A stretch of DNA of 64,000 nucleotides from Burkholderia sp. D-99 (GTDB lineage Bacteria; Pseudomonadota; Gammaproteobacteria; Burkholderiales; Burkholderiaceae): positions 558,001 through 622,000 of the forward strand of contig NZ_JAAOXM010000003.1 in assembly GCF_011605345.1 (NCBI RefSeq), written 5' to 3'. How positions within the stretch are numbered: position 1 is the first letter of the stretch; every line of letters begins with the position of its first letter. Below are positions 46,072 through 53,358 of the stretch, one piece after another. Position numbers and translations under genes: made by a program. The notes under the pieces are model-generated. The model was given only the letters and a program-made list of their open reading frames with translations. It had not been told where the DNA came from and did no database searches.

Positions 46072-47571
46072 TCAGGCCGGAAAGAACCGGCCCAGTTCGT
46101 GGGCGAGCTCGTTGAGCACGCTCATTTCCTGCTGCGTGATCTTGCGCGCGGGCTGCGCGCCGGCCCAGTCGCCGTACAGCAGTGCGACGGTCGTTGTGCC
46201 GACGCGTACGGGCAGCAGCACGAACGCGCGCGTGTCGTCGAACGCGTCGAGATACCAGGCTGGCAGGCGCTTGAGCATCTTCGGCTCCTGCGCCTGCTCG
46301 ATGAAGATGCCGACCGAGTTCGAGATCGCGAGATGAAACACGTCCGGCTCGAAGCGCTCGTCGAAGCGCAGCCGCTCGAGGGCCGTATCGACGCCGGTGC
46401 CGAAGCCGAGGCGCGCGGCGAACATGCCGTCGTCGTGACGTACGAACATCACGGTGCGCGTGAACGCGAGGCCGGCCAGCAGGCTTTCCGACGCGAGCGC
46501 GAGCACCGGCGTCAGCACGTGCTCGGACGGCAGCGCACGCAGGTCCGCGAGGCCGGCTTCGAGGCACGCCTCGGGCTCGGCCTGTGCGCGTGCGATCGCA
46601 TCGGCGTTTGCGCGCAGCTCGACGATCTCGCGCATCATGGTGTCGCTCGCTTCCTCGCGCGCGAGCCGCTCGGCGATCTCGACGAGTGCGTCGGGTTCCA
46701 TGTCGAGTTCCGCGCCGTAGTGCTGCGCGAGCGCCGCGATGCGCGCATCGCGCTGCGGGCTCGCGGGCATCACGAGCGCGCCCGCGACGTCGGTCGAGCA
46801 GCGGCTGATCTCGCGCAGCCAGCGGACGCGGTCGGCCGGGCCGTCATCGGTCGCATGGCCCGCATCGCGGTCGTCCTCTTCGTTGCCGAACGCGTCGGTG
46901 CAGACCACGTGGTCGTGGTCGGCCATCCCCGCGCGGATCACGTCGGGCAACCGCCAGCGCGCGGCCGCCTCGAGCCCGATCTCGTCGAAGCCGACGCCGA
47001 GCACGTCGATGCAGGCGGCCGCTTCGTCGCCGTTCAGCTCGGCCGCGCGGCGGCGGATCCGGTCCCATTCGCTGTCGAGATAGCAGACCACGAGCAGCTT
47101 GCCGACCTGGCGCATCAGCGTGCAGACGACGGCTTCTTCGCCCGCGCGCAGCTCGGCGCGCTCGGTGAGCTTGCGCGCGACGCAGCCGGACAGCAGCGCG
47201 CGGTTCAGTTCGAGCTTCGCATCGATGCGCCGCGGCGTACTGTGGTGGAAATGGTCGACGAGCTTGAGCCCGACGACCAGATGGCCGACGGCATCCATGC
47301 CGAGCACCATCAGTGCTCGGGTCACGGTCGTGATGTTGCCGCCGAACGCCATGTACATCGCGGAGTTCGCGAGCCGCAGCACTTTCTGCGTGAGGGCGAA
47401 GTCCGACAGCACGACGCGCACGAGCGCGGTGAAGTCGAGGTCGTCGTTCTTCATCGCGGCCATCGTCGCGCGCAGCGACTCCGACAGCAGCGGGAAATCG
47501 CCCCGTTCGTTCATCCGGGCCCACAGCTTGTCGAGCAATGCGGTGCGGGGCAGGTGTTCGGTGATTGACAT
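46072..47571 (-). CDS. HDOD-domain signalling protein
   Basis: A 499-residue cytoplasmic protein. Residues about 15-215 form an HDOD domain (FPLLSESLRATMAAMKNDDLDFTALVRVVLSDFALTQKVLRLANSAMY, VLGMDAVGHLVVGLKLVDHF), a degenerate relative of the HD hydrolase fold used in signal transduction. The remaining part, about 330-495, resembles a divergent GAF-like module (LARALLAFTRTVMFV, FVLLPVRVGTTTVALLYGDW). It is expressed from the same transcript as the PAS-GGDEF-EAL gene, whose stop lies 27 bases upstream. The exact signal is unknown. Confidence 0.85.
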   Translation of the reverse strand: MSITEHLPRTALLDKLWARMNERGDFPLLSESLRATMAAMKNDDLDFTALVRVVLSDFALTQKVLRLANSAMYMAFGGNITTVTRALMVLGMDAVGHLVVGLKLVDHFHHSTPRRIDAKLELNRALLSGCVARKLTERAELRAGEEAVVCTLMRQVGKLLVVCYLDSEWDRIRRRAAELNGDEAAACIDVLGVGFDEIGLEAAARWRLPDVIRAGMADHDHVVCTDAFGNEEDDRDAGHATDDGPADRVRWLREISRCSTDVAGALVMPASPQRDARIAALAQHYGAELDMEPDALVEIAERLAREEASDTMMREIVELRANADAIARAQAEPEACLEAGLADLRALPSEHVLTPVLALASESLLAGLAFTRTVMFVRHDDGMFAARLGFGTGVDTALERLRFDERFEPDVFHLAISNSVGIFIEQAQEPKMLKRLPAWYLDAFDDTRAFVLLPVRVGTTTVALLYGDWAGAQPARKITQQEMSVLNELAHELGRFFPA

Positions 47572-47598
47572 ACGGATCTGTCCGGTTCGCCGCGCGCG

Positions 47599-49434
47599 TC
47601 AGGCGGCGGCGTGCAGGTGCAGCTGCTGTGCCTCGAAGCGCCGCGCAAGCTCCTCGGACGGCAGCGCCTGGCAGACGAGCCAGCCCTGGATATGGTTGCA
47701 GCCCATCTCCGTCAGCAATTCGCGCTGCGCCTCGGTCTCGACGCCTTCCGCGACGAGCTCGAGATCGAGCGTCTGCGCGAGGCCGACCACGGCCGACACG
47801 ATCGCGCGGTCGTTGCGCGAGGTCAGCAGATTCTCGACGAAACTGCGGTCGATCTTCAGCTTCGCGAGCGGGAAGCGCTGCAGATATGCGAGGCTCGAAT
47901 AGCCGGTACCGAAATCGTCGATTGCGAAGCGGATGCCGAGATCGGTCAGCTCCTCGAGCAACCCCTTCGCCTGCGCGGGATCGTGCATCAGCAGGCTTTC
48001 GGTGATCTCGAGCACGATGCGGCGCGGGTCGATGCCCGTCAGCGCGATCGCCTCGCGCACGCTCTGCGTGAAGCGCGGGTCGCGGAACTGCTGCGGCGAC
48101 ACGTTGACCGCCACGTACTGCAGCGCGAGCCCCTGGCGATCCCACGCGACGAGCTGCATGCACGCGGCCTTGAGCACCCAGTTGCCGAGATAGTTGATCA
48201 GGCCGATCGATTCGGCGAGCGGAATGAAGGTCGCCGGCGGCACGAGGCCGTGCACCGGATGGCGCCAGCGGATCAGCGCCTCGACGCCGACCACCGCGCC
48301 AGACTGGCTGCGCGTGATCGGCTGGAAATGGAGCGAAAACTCGCCGTTGCGCACACCGTCGTACAGGTCGGCTTCGAGCTTCAGCCGTTCGGCGTCCGCC
48401 GGATCGTCGACGGGCGCATGGAACGCGAGCGCGTTGCCGCCCGATGCCTTCGCTTGCGCGAGCGCGTGGTCGGCGCGGCGCAGCAGCGGGCTGTGGTGCT
48501 GCGCGCGATGCGGCGCGGCACGTTCGTCCGGGTAGAGCGCGATGCCGATGCTCGCGGACAGGTGCACGGTCTGCCCGTGGTACACGTAAGGCTCGCGCAC
48601 CGCGGCCTGCAGCCGGCGTGCGAGTGCATCGGCCGCGTTGCTTGCCTGCGTGCGGTCCGGCGCGCCGAGCACGACCGCGAACTTGTCGCTCGCGACGCGT
48701 GCGAGCTGTTCGTTCGGCGTGACGAGCGCCTTCAGCCGCTGCGCGGTCTCGCGCAGCAGCGTGTCGCCCGCGTCGTAGCCGAGCGCGCGGTTGATCCGCT
48801 GGTAGTCGTCGAGGTCGAGGAGCAGCAGCGCCGCGCAGGTGCCGTCCTCGTCGGCGGCCTGCTGCGCGCGCATCAGCGCGGGCACGAGCGCAGACAGGTT
48901 GTCGAGCCCCGTCATCGGGTCGTGGTGCATTTCGTACGTCAGCTTCGCCTCGAGCGCGCGCCATGACGACACGTCGAACGCCGCGATCGCGAATCCGTCG
49001 ACACCGTGGTGGCGGCTCTTGAATGCGCGGATCTCGACGTCCAGCGGGTAGGTCAGCGATTTGACGATGCACATCGTCGCCTTCTCGACCTGGCCGGAAC
49101 GCGCGGCGCGCGCAAGCAGGCCTTCGAGCGCCGCGGTATCCTGTTCAGCGATCAGGTCACGCAACGTCAGCGTGTGCAGGTAGTCGCGGTGGTAGCCGAT
49201 GAAACGCAGGCTCGCGTCGGACACGTACAGAAAGCGCAGCTCCCGGTCGACATGGGCGAGGAAGTCCACCGTGCCGACCGTCTGTTCCAGCCAGTTGCGC
49301 ACGGAGTCGTCGCGGCGCGGCGCGCCCGCGCGCGCAGGCATCAGCGCGCCGCCCGACCAGGCGAAGCGGCGCAGCGTATGCAAGGCACTGCGCCAGGAGC
49401 CCTTGCGTGACGTCTGTTTCCTGTTGGCTTCCAT
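47599..49434 (-). CDS. PAS-GGDEF(degenerate)-EAL cyclic-di-GMP phosphodiesterase
   Basis: A 611-residue protein with PAS-like sensing at about residues 50-165, a GGDEF domain at about 175-330 whose signature is ASDKF instead of GGDEF, and an EAL domain at about 345-595. The EAL motifs are intact: VGVEALIRWRHP, VNVSPQQFRDP, EITESLL, DDFGTGYSS, KIDRSFV and AEGVETE. So it is predicted to hydrolyse cyclic-di-GMP and not to make it; the degenerate GGDEF may act as a GTP-binding regulatory part. Upstream of and probably co-transcribed with the HDOD gene. No transmembrane segment is seen. Confidence 0.92.
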   Translation of the reverse strand: MEANRKQTSRKGSWRSALHTLRRFAWSGGALMPARAGAPRRDDSVRNWLEQTVGTVDFLAHVDRELRFLYVSDASLRFIGYHRDYLHTLTLRDLIAEQDTAALEGLLARAARSGQVEKATMCIVKSLTYPLDVEIRAFKSRHHGVDGFAIAAFDVSSWRALEAKLTYEMHHDPMTGLDNLSALVPALMRAQQAADEDGTCAALLLLDLDDYQRINRALGYDAGDTLLRETAQRLKALVTPNEQLARVASDKFAVVLGAPDRTQASNAADALARRLQAAVREPYVYHGQTVHLSASIGIALYPDERAAPHRAQHHSPLLRRADHALAQAKASGGNALAFHAPVDDPADAERLKLEADLYDGVRNGEFSLHFQPITRSQSGAVVGVEALIRWRHPVHGLVPPATFIPLAESIGLINYLGNWVLKAACMQLVAWDRQGLALQYVAVNVSPQQFRDPRFTQSVREAIALTGIDPRRIVLEITESLLMHDPAQAKGLLEELTDLGIRFAIDDFGTGYSSLAYLQRFPLAKLKIDRSFVENLLTSRNDRAIVSAVVGLAQTLDLELVAEGVETEAQRELLTEMGCNHIQGWLVCQALPSEELARRFEAQQLHLHAAA

Positions 49435-49544
49435 GTTTCTCGCTGACGTGAAGGGCTGGAACCGGTTGTCCGGAAGGAATAACGGCAGACTGTGCGGAAT
49501 CTTTAACGGGCCGGGCGCGGATGGCGCTGCCGCGGGACCGAATC

Positions 49545-49583
49545 GGCCATGCCGGTGTTCGACAGTCGAACGCCGGCGTGGTC
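49545..49583 (+). promoter_or_regulatory. Long G.U-tolerant hairpin upstream of the peroxiredoxin gene
   Basis: GGCCATGCCGGTGTTCGA, loop CAG, TCGAACGCCGGCGTGGTC: 18 pairs, of which three are G-U if the plus strand is transcribed. On the minus strand the same positions would be mismatches. It ends 37 bases before the ATG at 49621. Confidence 0.5.
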
Positions 49584-49620
49584 TACATCGACGCTGACTT
49601 TATAAGAAATGAGGACGCAG

Positions 49621-50172
49621 ATGAAGCGAAAACTGTTGCTGGGCGCCGCTGTGGCGGCGCTGGTGGCCGGCCATGCACTGATGGCGCAGGCGGAGCTGAA
49701 GCCGGGCGCCGAGGCGCCCGATTTCACGACGCAGGCGTCGCTGGGCGGCAAGACTTACACGTACTCGCTCGCTAACGCGCTGAAGCAGGGGCCGGTGGTG
49801 CTGTATTTCTACCCGGCCGCGTTCACGAAGGGCTGCACGATCGAGGCGCACGCGTTCGCGGATGCGGTCGACCGTTACAAGGCTTACGGCGCGACGGTGA
49901 TCGGCGTATCGGCAGACAATATCGACACGCTGACGAAGTTCTCGGTGAGCGAGTGTCGCAGCAAGTTCCCGGTCGCGGCCGATCCGGACGCGAAGATCAT
50001 CCGGGAATACGACGCGAAACTGCCGGCGATCGACCGCGCGAACCGCGTGTCCTACGTGATTTCACCGGAAGGGAAGATTCTCTACGAATACACGAGCATG
50101 TCGCCCGACAAGCACGTCGAGAACACGCTCACCGCCGTGAAGGCATGGGCCGACGCGCATCCGAAGCAGTAA
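49621..50172 (+). CDS. Exported peroxiredoxin (AhpC/TSA, Bcp-like)
   Basis: A 183-residue thioredoxin-fold peroxidase with a signal peptide (LLLGAAVAALVAGHALMAQA, about residues 5-23), so it is probably periplasmic. The peroxidatic Cys is in YFYPAAFTKGCTIEAHAF (about 72), and a possible resolving Cys in KFSVSECRSKFPVAAD (about 120). LKPGAEAPDFTTQASLGG at the mature N-terminus is typical. The ATG at 49621 has GAGGA upstream; an in-frame ATG at 49609 lies inside that ribosome binding site. It detoxifies peroxides in the envelope. Confidence 0.9.
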   Translation: MKRKLLLGAAVAALVAGHALMAQAELKPGAEAPDFTTQASLGGKTYTYSLANALKQGPVVLYFYPAAFTKGCTIEAHAFADAVDRYKAYGATVIGVSADNIDTLTKFSVSECRSKFPVAADPDAKIIREYDAKLPAIDRANRVSYVISPEGKILYEYTSMSPDKHVENTLTAVKAWADAHPKQ

Positions 50173-50201
50173 CCGGGCACCGGGGCACTGCGTGCGTCAA
50201 A

Positions 50202-50222
50202 GCGGCCCGTCGTGCGGGCCGC
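50202..50222 (+). terminator. Hairpin after the peroxiredoxin gene
   Basis: GCGGCCCG and CGGGCCGC with loop TCGTG, 8 bp. No T run follows, so termination is likely but unproven. Confidence 0.4.
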
Positions 50223-50267
50223 CGGTACGGAGCAACGCGCCGCCGCGCGGCGGCGCGCGTAAGGCCG

Positions 50268-50897
50268 CTATGCGCGCAATGCCTGTTCGATCGGCACGCT
50301 GCCGCCGACGAAGCCGACGACCTTGCGCGAGATACCGAGCTTGATCGCCTCGATCGCGGCCCAGGCCACGTCCTGGCGCGACACGGGCGGGGCGGCGTCG
50401 AACCACGCGTCGGTCAGCGCGATCTTGCCGACGCCCGGATCGTCCGTGAGCGGGCCGGGGCGCAGGATCGCGTAGTCGACGCCCGACGCGATCACGCGAT
50501 CGTCGCCTTCGCGCTTCATCTGCGAATAGTGATGCAGCGCGTCCGGGCCGAGTTCGGGCCGGTACGCGGACAGCGAGCTGATCACCACGAGTTTCTGCGC
50601 GTTGTAGGCCAGCGCGTATTCGGCCGCGCGGGCGACCGCGTCGCGGTCGACCTGCTCCTCTTCGGCCGCACCTTCCGATTCGGCCGAGCCGGCCGCGTAG
50701 ATCACGTGCGTGATGCCCTGGAATGCGTGCGAGAAATCGTTCGTCAGATCGGCCTCGACCACCCGTGCGCCTGCCAGCGCATAGCCGTGCCGGCGCACCA
50801 GCGCCGTGACCTCGAACTCCGGCTGCTTGAGCAGCAGATCCGCGCAGGCCTGGCCCGTTCGGCCGGTCGCGCCAATCAGCAGTACCTTCGTCGTCAT
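50268..50897 (-). CDS. NAD(P)-binding atypical SDR protein
   Basis: A 209-residue Rossmann protein of the atypical SDR5 group (YwnB-like). GATGRTGQACADLLL near residue 10 is the dinucleotide loop (GxxGxxG), followed by VVISSLSAY, HHYSQMKREGDDRVIASGVDYAILRPGPLT. The usual YxxxK is replaced by a divergent SQMK-type site, as is common for this group. Proposed functions include flavin reductase-like or regulatory NADP binding; the true substrate is unknown. The ATG at 50897 has AAGGAGCG upstream. Monocistronic. Confidence 0.87.
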   Translation of the reverse strand: MTTKVLLIGATGRTGQACADLLLKQPEFEVTALVRRHGYALAGARVVEADLTNDFSHAFQGITHVIYAAGSAESEGAAEEEQVDRDAVARAAEYALAYNAQKLVVISSLSAYRPELGPDALHHYSQMKREGDDRVIASGVDYAILRPGPLTDDPGVGKIALTDAWFDAAPPVSRQDVAWAAIEAIKLGISRKVVGFVGGSVPIEQALRA

Positions 50898-50998
50898 GAA
50901 ACCGCTCCTTGCTCGATGCGTCATCCTTCCAGATAGGGACGGACGACCGATAACTCAAGTGTAATGTCGATTTGCCCCAGCGGCGGGTGTGTATTAAG

Positions 50999-51058
50999 GG
51001 GCATACCGGCAGCGGGCATACCGGCATCGGGCGCACCGGCATCGGGCGCACCGGCATC
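50999..51058. repeat. Tandem repeat array, four 15-bp units, upstream of the NYN gene
   Basis: Units GGGCATACCGGCAGC, GGGCATACCGGCATC and two copies of GGGCGCACCGGCATC, starting at 50999, 51014, 51029 and 51044, then a partial unit. It lies about 140 bases before the start of the NYN-domain gene, within a 298-base gap with no gene. Confidence 0.85.
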
Positions 51059-51195
51059 AGGCGCGGGCCGATGGACATTCCGGTCGTCGTTCATTCACAC
51101 GGATGCGGGAATGACGCGCCGAACGGCTATCATGTGCGCGATGCATTTTTCGCCGCTACGTCATACAACGCATCGGCCCACCGGTTGGAGTACAC

Positions 51196-52662
51196 ATGGC
51201 ATTACCCCTGGACAACGTCAGCATGGCCGTGTTCTGCGACTTCGAGAACGTTGCGCTCGGCGTGCGCGACGCGAAGTACGAGAAGTTCGACATCAAGCCC
51301 GTGCTGGAGCGCCTGCTGCTCAAGGGCAGCATCGTCGTGAAGAAGGCCTATTGCGACTGGGATCGCTACAAGGGCTTCAAGGCGTCGATGCACGAGGCGA
51401 GCTTCGAGCTGATCGAGATTCCGCACGTGCGCCAGTCGGGCAAGAACTCGGCCGACATCCGGCTCGTCGTGGACGCGCTCGACCTCTGCTACACGAAGTC
51501 GCACGTCGACACGTTCGTGATCATCAGCGGCGACTCGGATTTTTCGCCGCTGGTGTCGAAGCTGCGCGAGAACGCGAAGAAGGTGATCGGCGTCGGCGTG
51601 AAGAAATCGACGTCGGACCTGCTGGTCGCGAACTGCGACGAATTCATCTTCTACGACGATCTGGTGCGCGAGCAGCAGCGCACGCTCGCGAAGCGCGAAC
51701 AGCAGCAGCGCGCGGGCAACGGCGGTGCGAAGCGGCCGGACGAGCCGGCGGCGTCGCGCAAGCACGACCTGGACGCGCGCAAGGCCGAGGCGATCGCGCT
51801 GGCCGTGGAGACGTTCGACGCGCTCGCGTCGGAGCGGGACGACGTCGGCAAGATCTGGGCGTCGGTGTTGAAGAGCGCGATCAAGCGTCGCAAGCCGGAT
51901 TTCAACGAGTCGTATTACGGATTCCGCGCGTTCGGCAACCTGCTCGACGAGGCGCAGGCGCGTGGCCTGCTCGAAGTGGGGCGTGACGACAAGTCGGGCG
52001 CGTTCGTGTCGCGGGCACGCCAGTCGGCGGCCGCGGAGCAGGCTGCGCAGGCCGGCGACGGCGGTGGCGCACACCATGGCGCGCATCACGGGTCGCGCCC
52101 GGCGGAGCCGGCGCGGGCCGGCCGCCAGCCGCGCCGTCGCGAGCAGCGGGCGGAAGCGGTCGTGCACGAAACCGTGCAGGTCGACGCGGAAGAGGCGGCG
52201 ATGGCCGAAGCCGCCGAAGCGGCGGTACTCGTGCCGGCTGAAACGACCGAAGCGGTGGAAGTGGCCGAGCTGCACGGCGACGCGAAGGATGGCCGCAAGC
52301 GTGCGCGCAAGAGCGCGGCGAAGAAAACCGGCGCGAAGAAGGGCGCCGCCGCGAAGAGCGCTGGCCGTCAGTCGGCCGGGAAGCCGGACGACGCCGGGCA
52401 TGGCGCGGCGAAGCACGGTGGCGACAAGCACGCGCACGGCAAGCATGCGGACGATACGCATCGCGACCCGGAGCAGGGCGACATGTGGCCCGCCGCGGTG
52501 ACGCACGCCGAGCCGACGGCCGGCGATGTCGGCGGCGAGGCGGCTGCCGCGCCGGCCGGGGCGGCTGTCGAGGCGTCCGCCGAAGCCAAGCCGAAGAAAC
52601 CGGCCCGCAAGGCGGCACCGCGCGCGCGGCGTCCGCGCAAGACGGCGGCAGCGGCCGAGTAA
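51196..52662 (+). CDS. NYN-domain (PIN-like) RNase with OST-HTH/LOTUS domain and basic tail
   Basis: A 488-residue protein in three parts. Residues about 8-165 form a NYN domain of LabA/YacP type, with acidic sites FCDFENVALG (Asp), SGKNSADIRLVVDAL and ISGDSDFSPLVSKLRE, the layout of a metal-dependent RNase. Residues about 195-270 look like an OST-HTH/LOTUS domain (ETFDALASERDDVGKIWASVLKSAIKRRKPDF, GFRAFGNLLDEAQARGLLEV). The remainder is low-complexity, Ala/Lys/His/Arg-rich, with histone H1-like KKP and KKA blocks at the end. It likely binds nucleic acid. The ATG at 51196 is preceded by GGAGTA. Tandem repeats flank both ends. Confidence 0.85.
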   Translation: MALPLDNVSMAVFCDFENVALGVRDAKYEKFDIKPVLERLLLKGSIVVKKAYCDWDRYKGFKASMHEASFELIEIPHVRQSGKNSADIRLVVDALDLCYTKSHVDTFVIISGDSDFSPLVSKLRENAKKVIGVGVKKSTSDLLVANCDEFIFYDDLVREQQRTLAKREQQQRAGNGGAKRPDEPAASRKHDLDARKAEAIALAVETFDALASERDDVGKIWASVLKSAIKRRKPDFNESYYGFRAFGNLLDEAQARGLLEVGRDDKSGAFVSRARQSAAAEQAAQAGDGGGAHHGAHHGSRPAEPARAGRQPRRREQRAEAVVHETVQVDAEEAAMAEAAEAAVLVPAETTEAVEVAELHGDAKDGRKRARKSAAKKTGAKKGAAAKSAGRQSAGKPDDAGHGAAKHGGDKHAHGKHADDTHRDPEQGDMWPAAVTHAEPTAGDVGGEAAAAPAGAAVEASAEAKPKKPARKAAPRARRPRKTAAAAE

Positions 52663-52777
52663 CCCGCGAGTAACCCGCGAGTAACCCGCGAGTAACCCGC
52701 GAGTAACCCGCGAGTAACTGCCGAGTAACTGCCGAGTAACTGCCGAGTAACTGCCGAGTAAGGGCCGAGTAAGGGCC
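52657..52777. repeat. Tandem repeat array, eleven 11-bp units containing stop codons
   Basis: Five units GAGTAACCCGC, four GAGTAACTGCC and two GAGTAAGGGCC, total 121 bp, starting at 52657. The TAA of the first unit is the stop codon of the NYN gene. With an 11-bp period the TAAs rotate through all three frames. The three unit types in blocks show that the array grew by repeated slippage. Confidence 0.95.
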
Positions 52778-52869
52778 GCCGGCCGGGTGTCGTCCGAAAC
52801 AGGCCTGCACCCAGGCCGGCCTCCGCACCGCGCAATAGCGGCCGGCGCAATGCCGGCCCGCCAGCCGAG

Positions 52870-53253
52870 CTAATCGTTCAGTACATACGGCCGCGTCATC
52901 ACTTCGAGGAAGTGGCCGTCCGGATCGTCGAAATACACGCCGCGGCCGCCGTTGTGGCGGTAGATGTCATCGGGTTGCCGCTTCGCCGGATCGGCCCAGT
53001 GCGGCAGTCCGCGCTCGCGGATGCGGGCCAGCACGCGATCGAAGCCGGCTTCGTCGAGCAGGAACGCGTAATGCTGCGACCGGATGTCCCCCGCCTGCTC
53101 GTAGAAATCGAGCGACACACCGTTGTCGAGCGGGACGACCAGCATCGCGCCGAACGGCGTCGGCGGCGGCAGTTCCAGAAGCTCGGTGAGGAAGCGGCTC
53201 GACGCGCGCTTGTCGCGGCACCAGACGATCGTATGGTTGAGCTGGACGTTCAT
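52870..53253 (-). CDS. VOC-superfamily (glyoxalase/dioxygenase fold) protein
   Basis: A 127-residue single VOC-domain protein: NVQLNHTIVWCRDKRASSRFLTELLELP at the N-terminus, HYAFLLDEAGFDRVLARIRERGL in the middle and GGRGVYFDDPDGHFLEVMTRPY at the end. The metal ligands His (HTIVW) and Glu (FLEVM) are present, with a third from the middle half. Function unknown; may handle a small toxic or xenobiotic compound. The ATG at 53253 is chosen over 53295. It lies downstream of mdtC in the same direction, separated by a strong hairpin. Confidence 0.85.
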   Translation of the reverse strand: MNVQLNHTIVWCRDKRASSRFLTELLELPPPTPFGAMLVVPLDNGVSLDFYEQAGDIRSQHYAFLLDEAGFDRVLARIRERGLPHWADPAKRQPDDIYRHNGGRGVYFDDPDGHFLEVMTRPYVLND

Positions 53254-53328
53254 GGTGTGTCCCCGTGAAGGGCCCCGCGGTGGGCATGGACTCACGATAG
53301 CCGATCGCTGCCGGTGCGCAAGCGCGGC

Positions 53329-53355
53329 AAGCGGCCGCCCGGCGGGCGGCCGCTT
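53329..53355 (-). terminator. Hairpin after mdtC
   Basis: AAGCGGCCGCCC, loop GGC, GGGCGGCCGCTT: a 12-bp perfect stem immediately after the mdtC stop on the minus strand. It lacks a T run, so it may be a factor-assisted terminator or an RNA stabiliser. Confidence 0.5.
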
Positions 53356-53358
53356 TCC

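Noticed and set aside
50999..52777. CRISPR array
   Set aside because: Repeat units here are 11 and 15 bp and directly adjacent with no spacers, and no cas gene is present.
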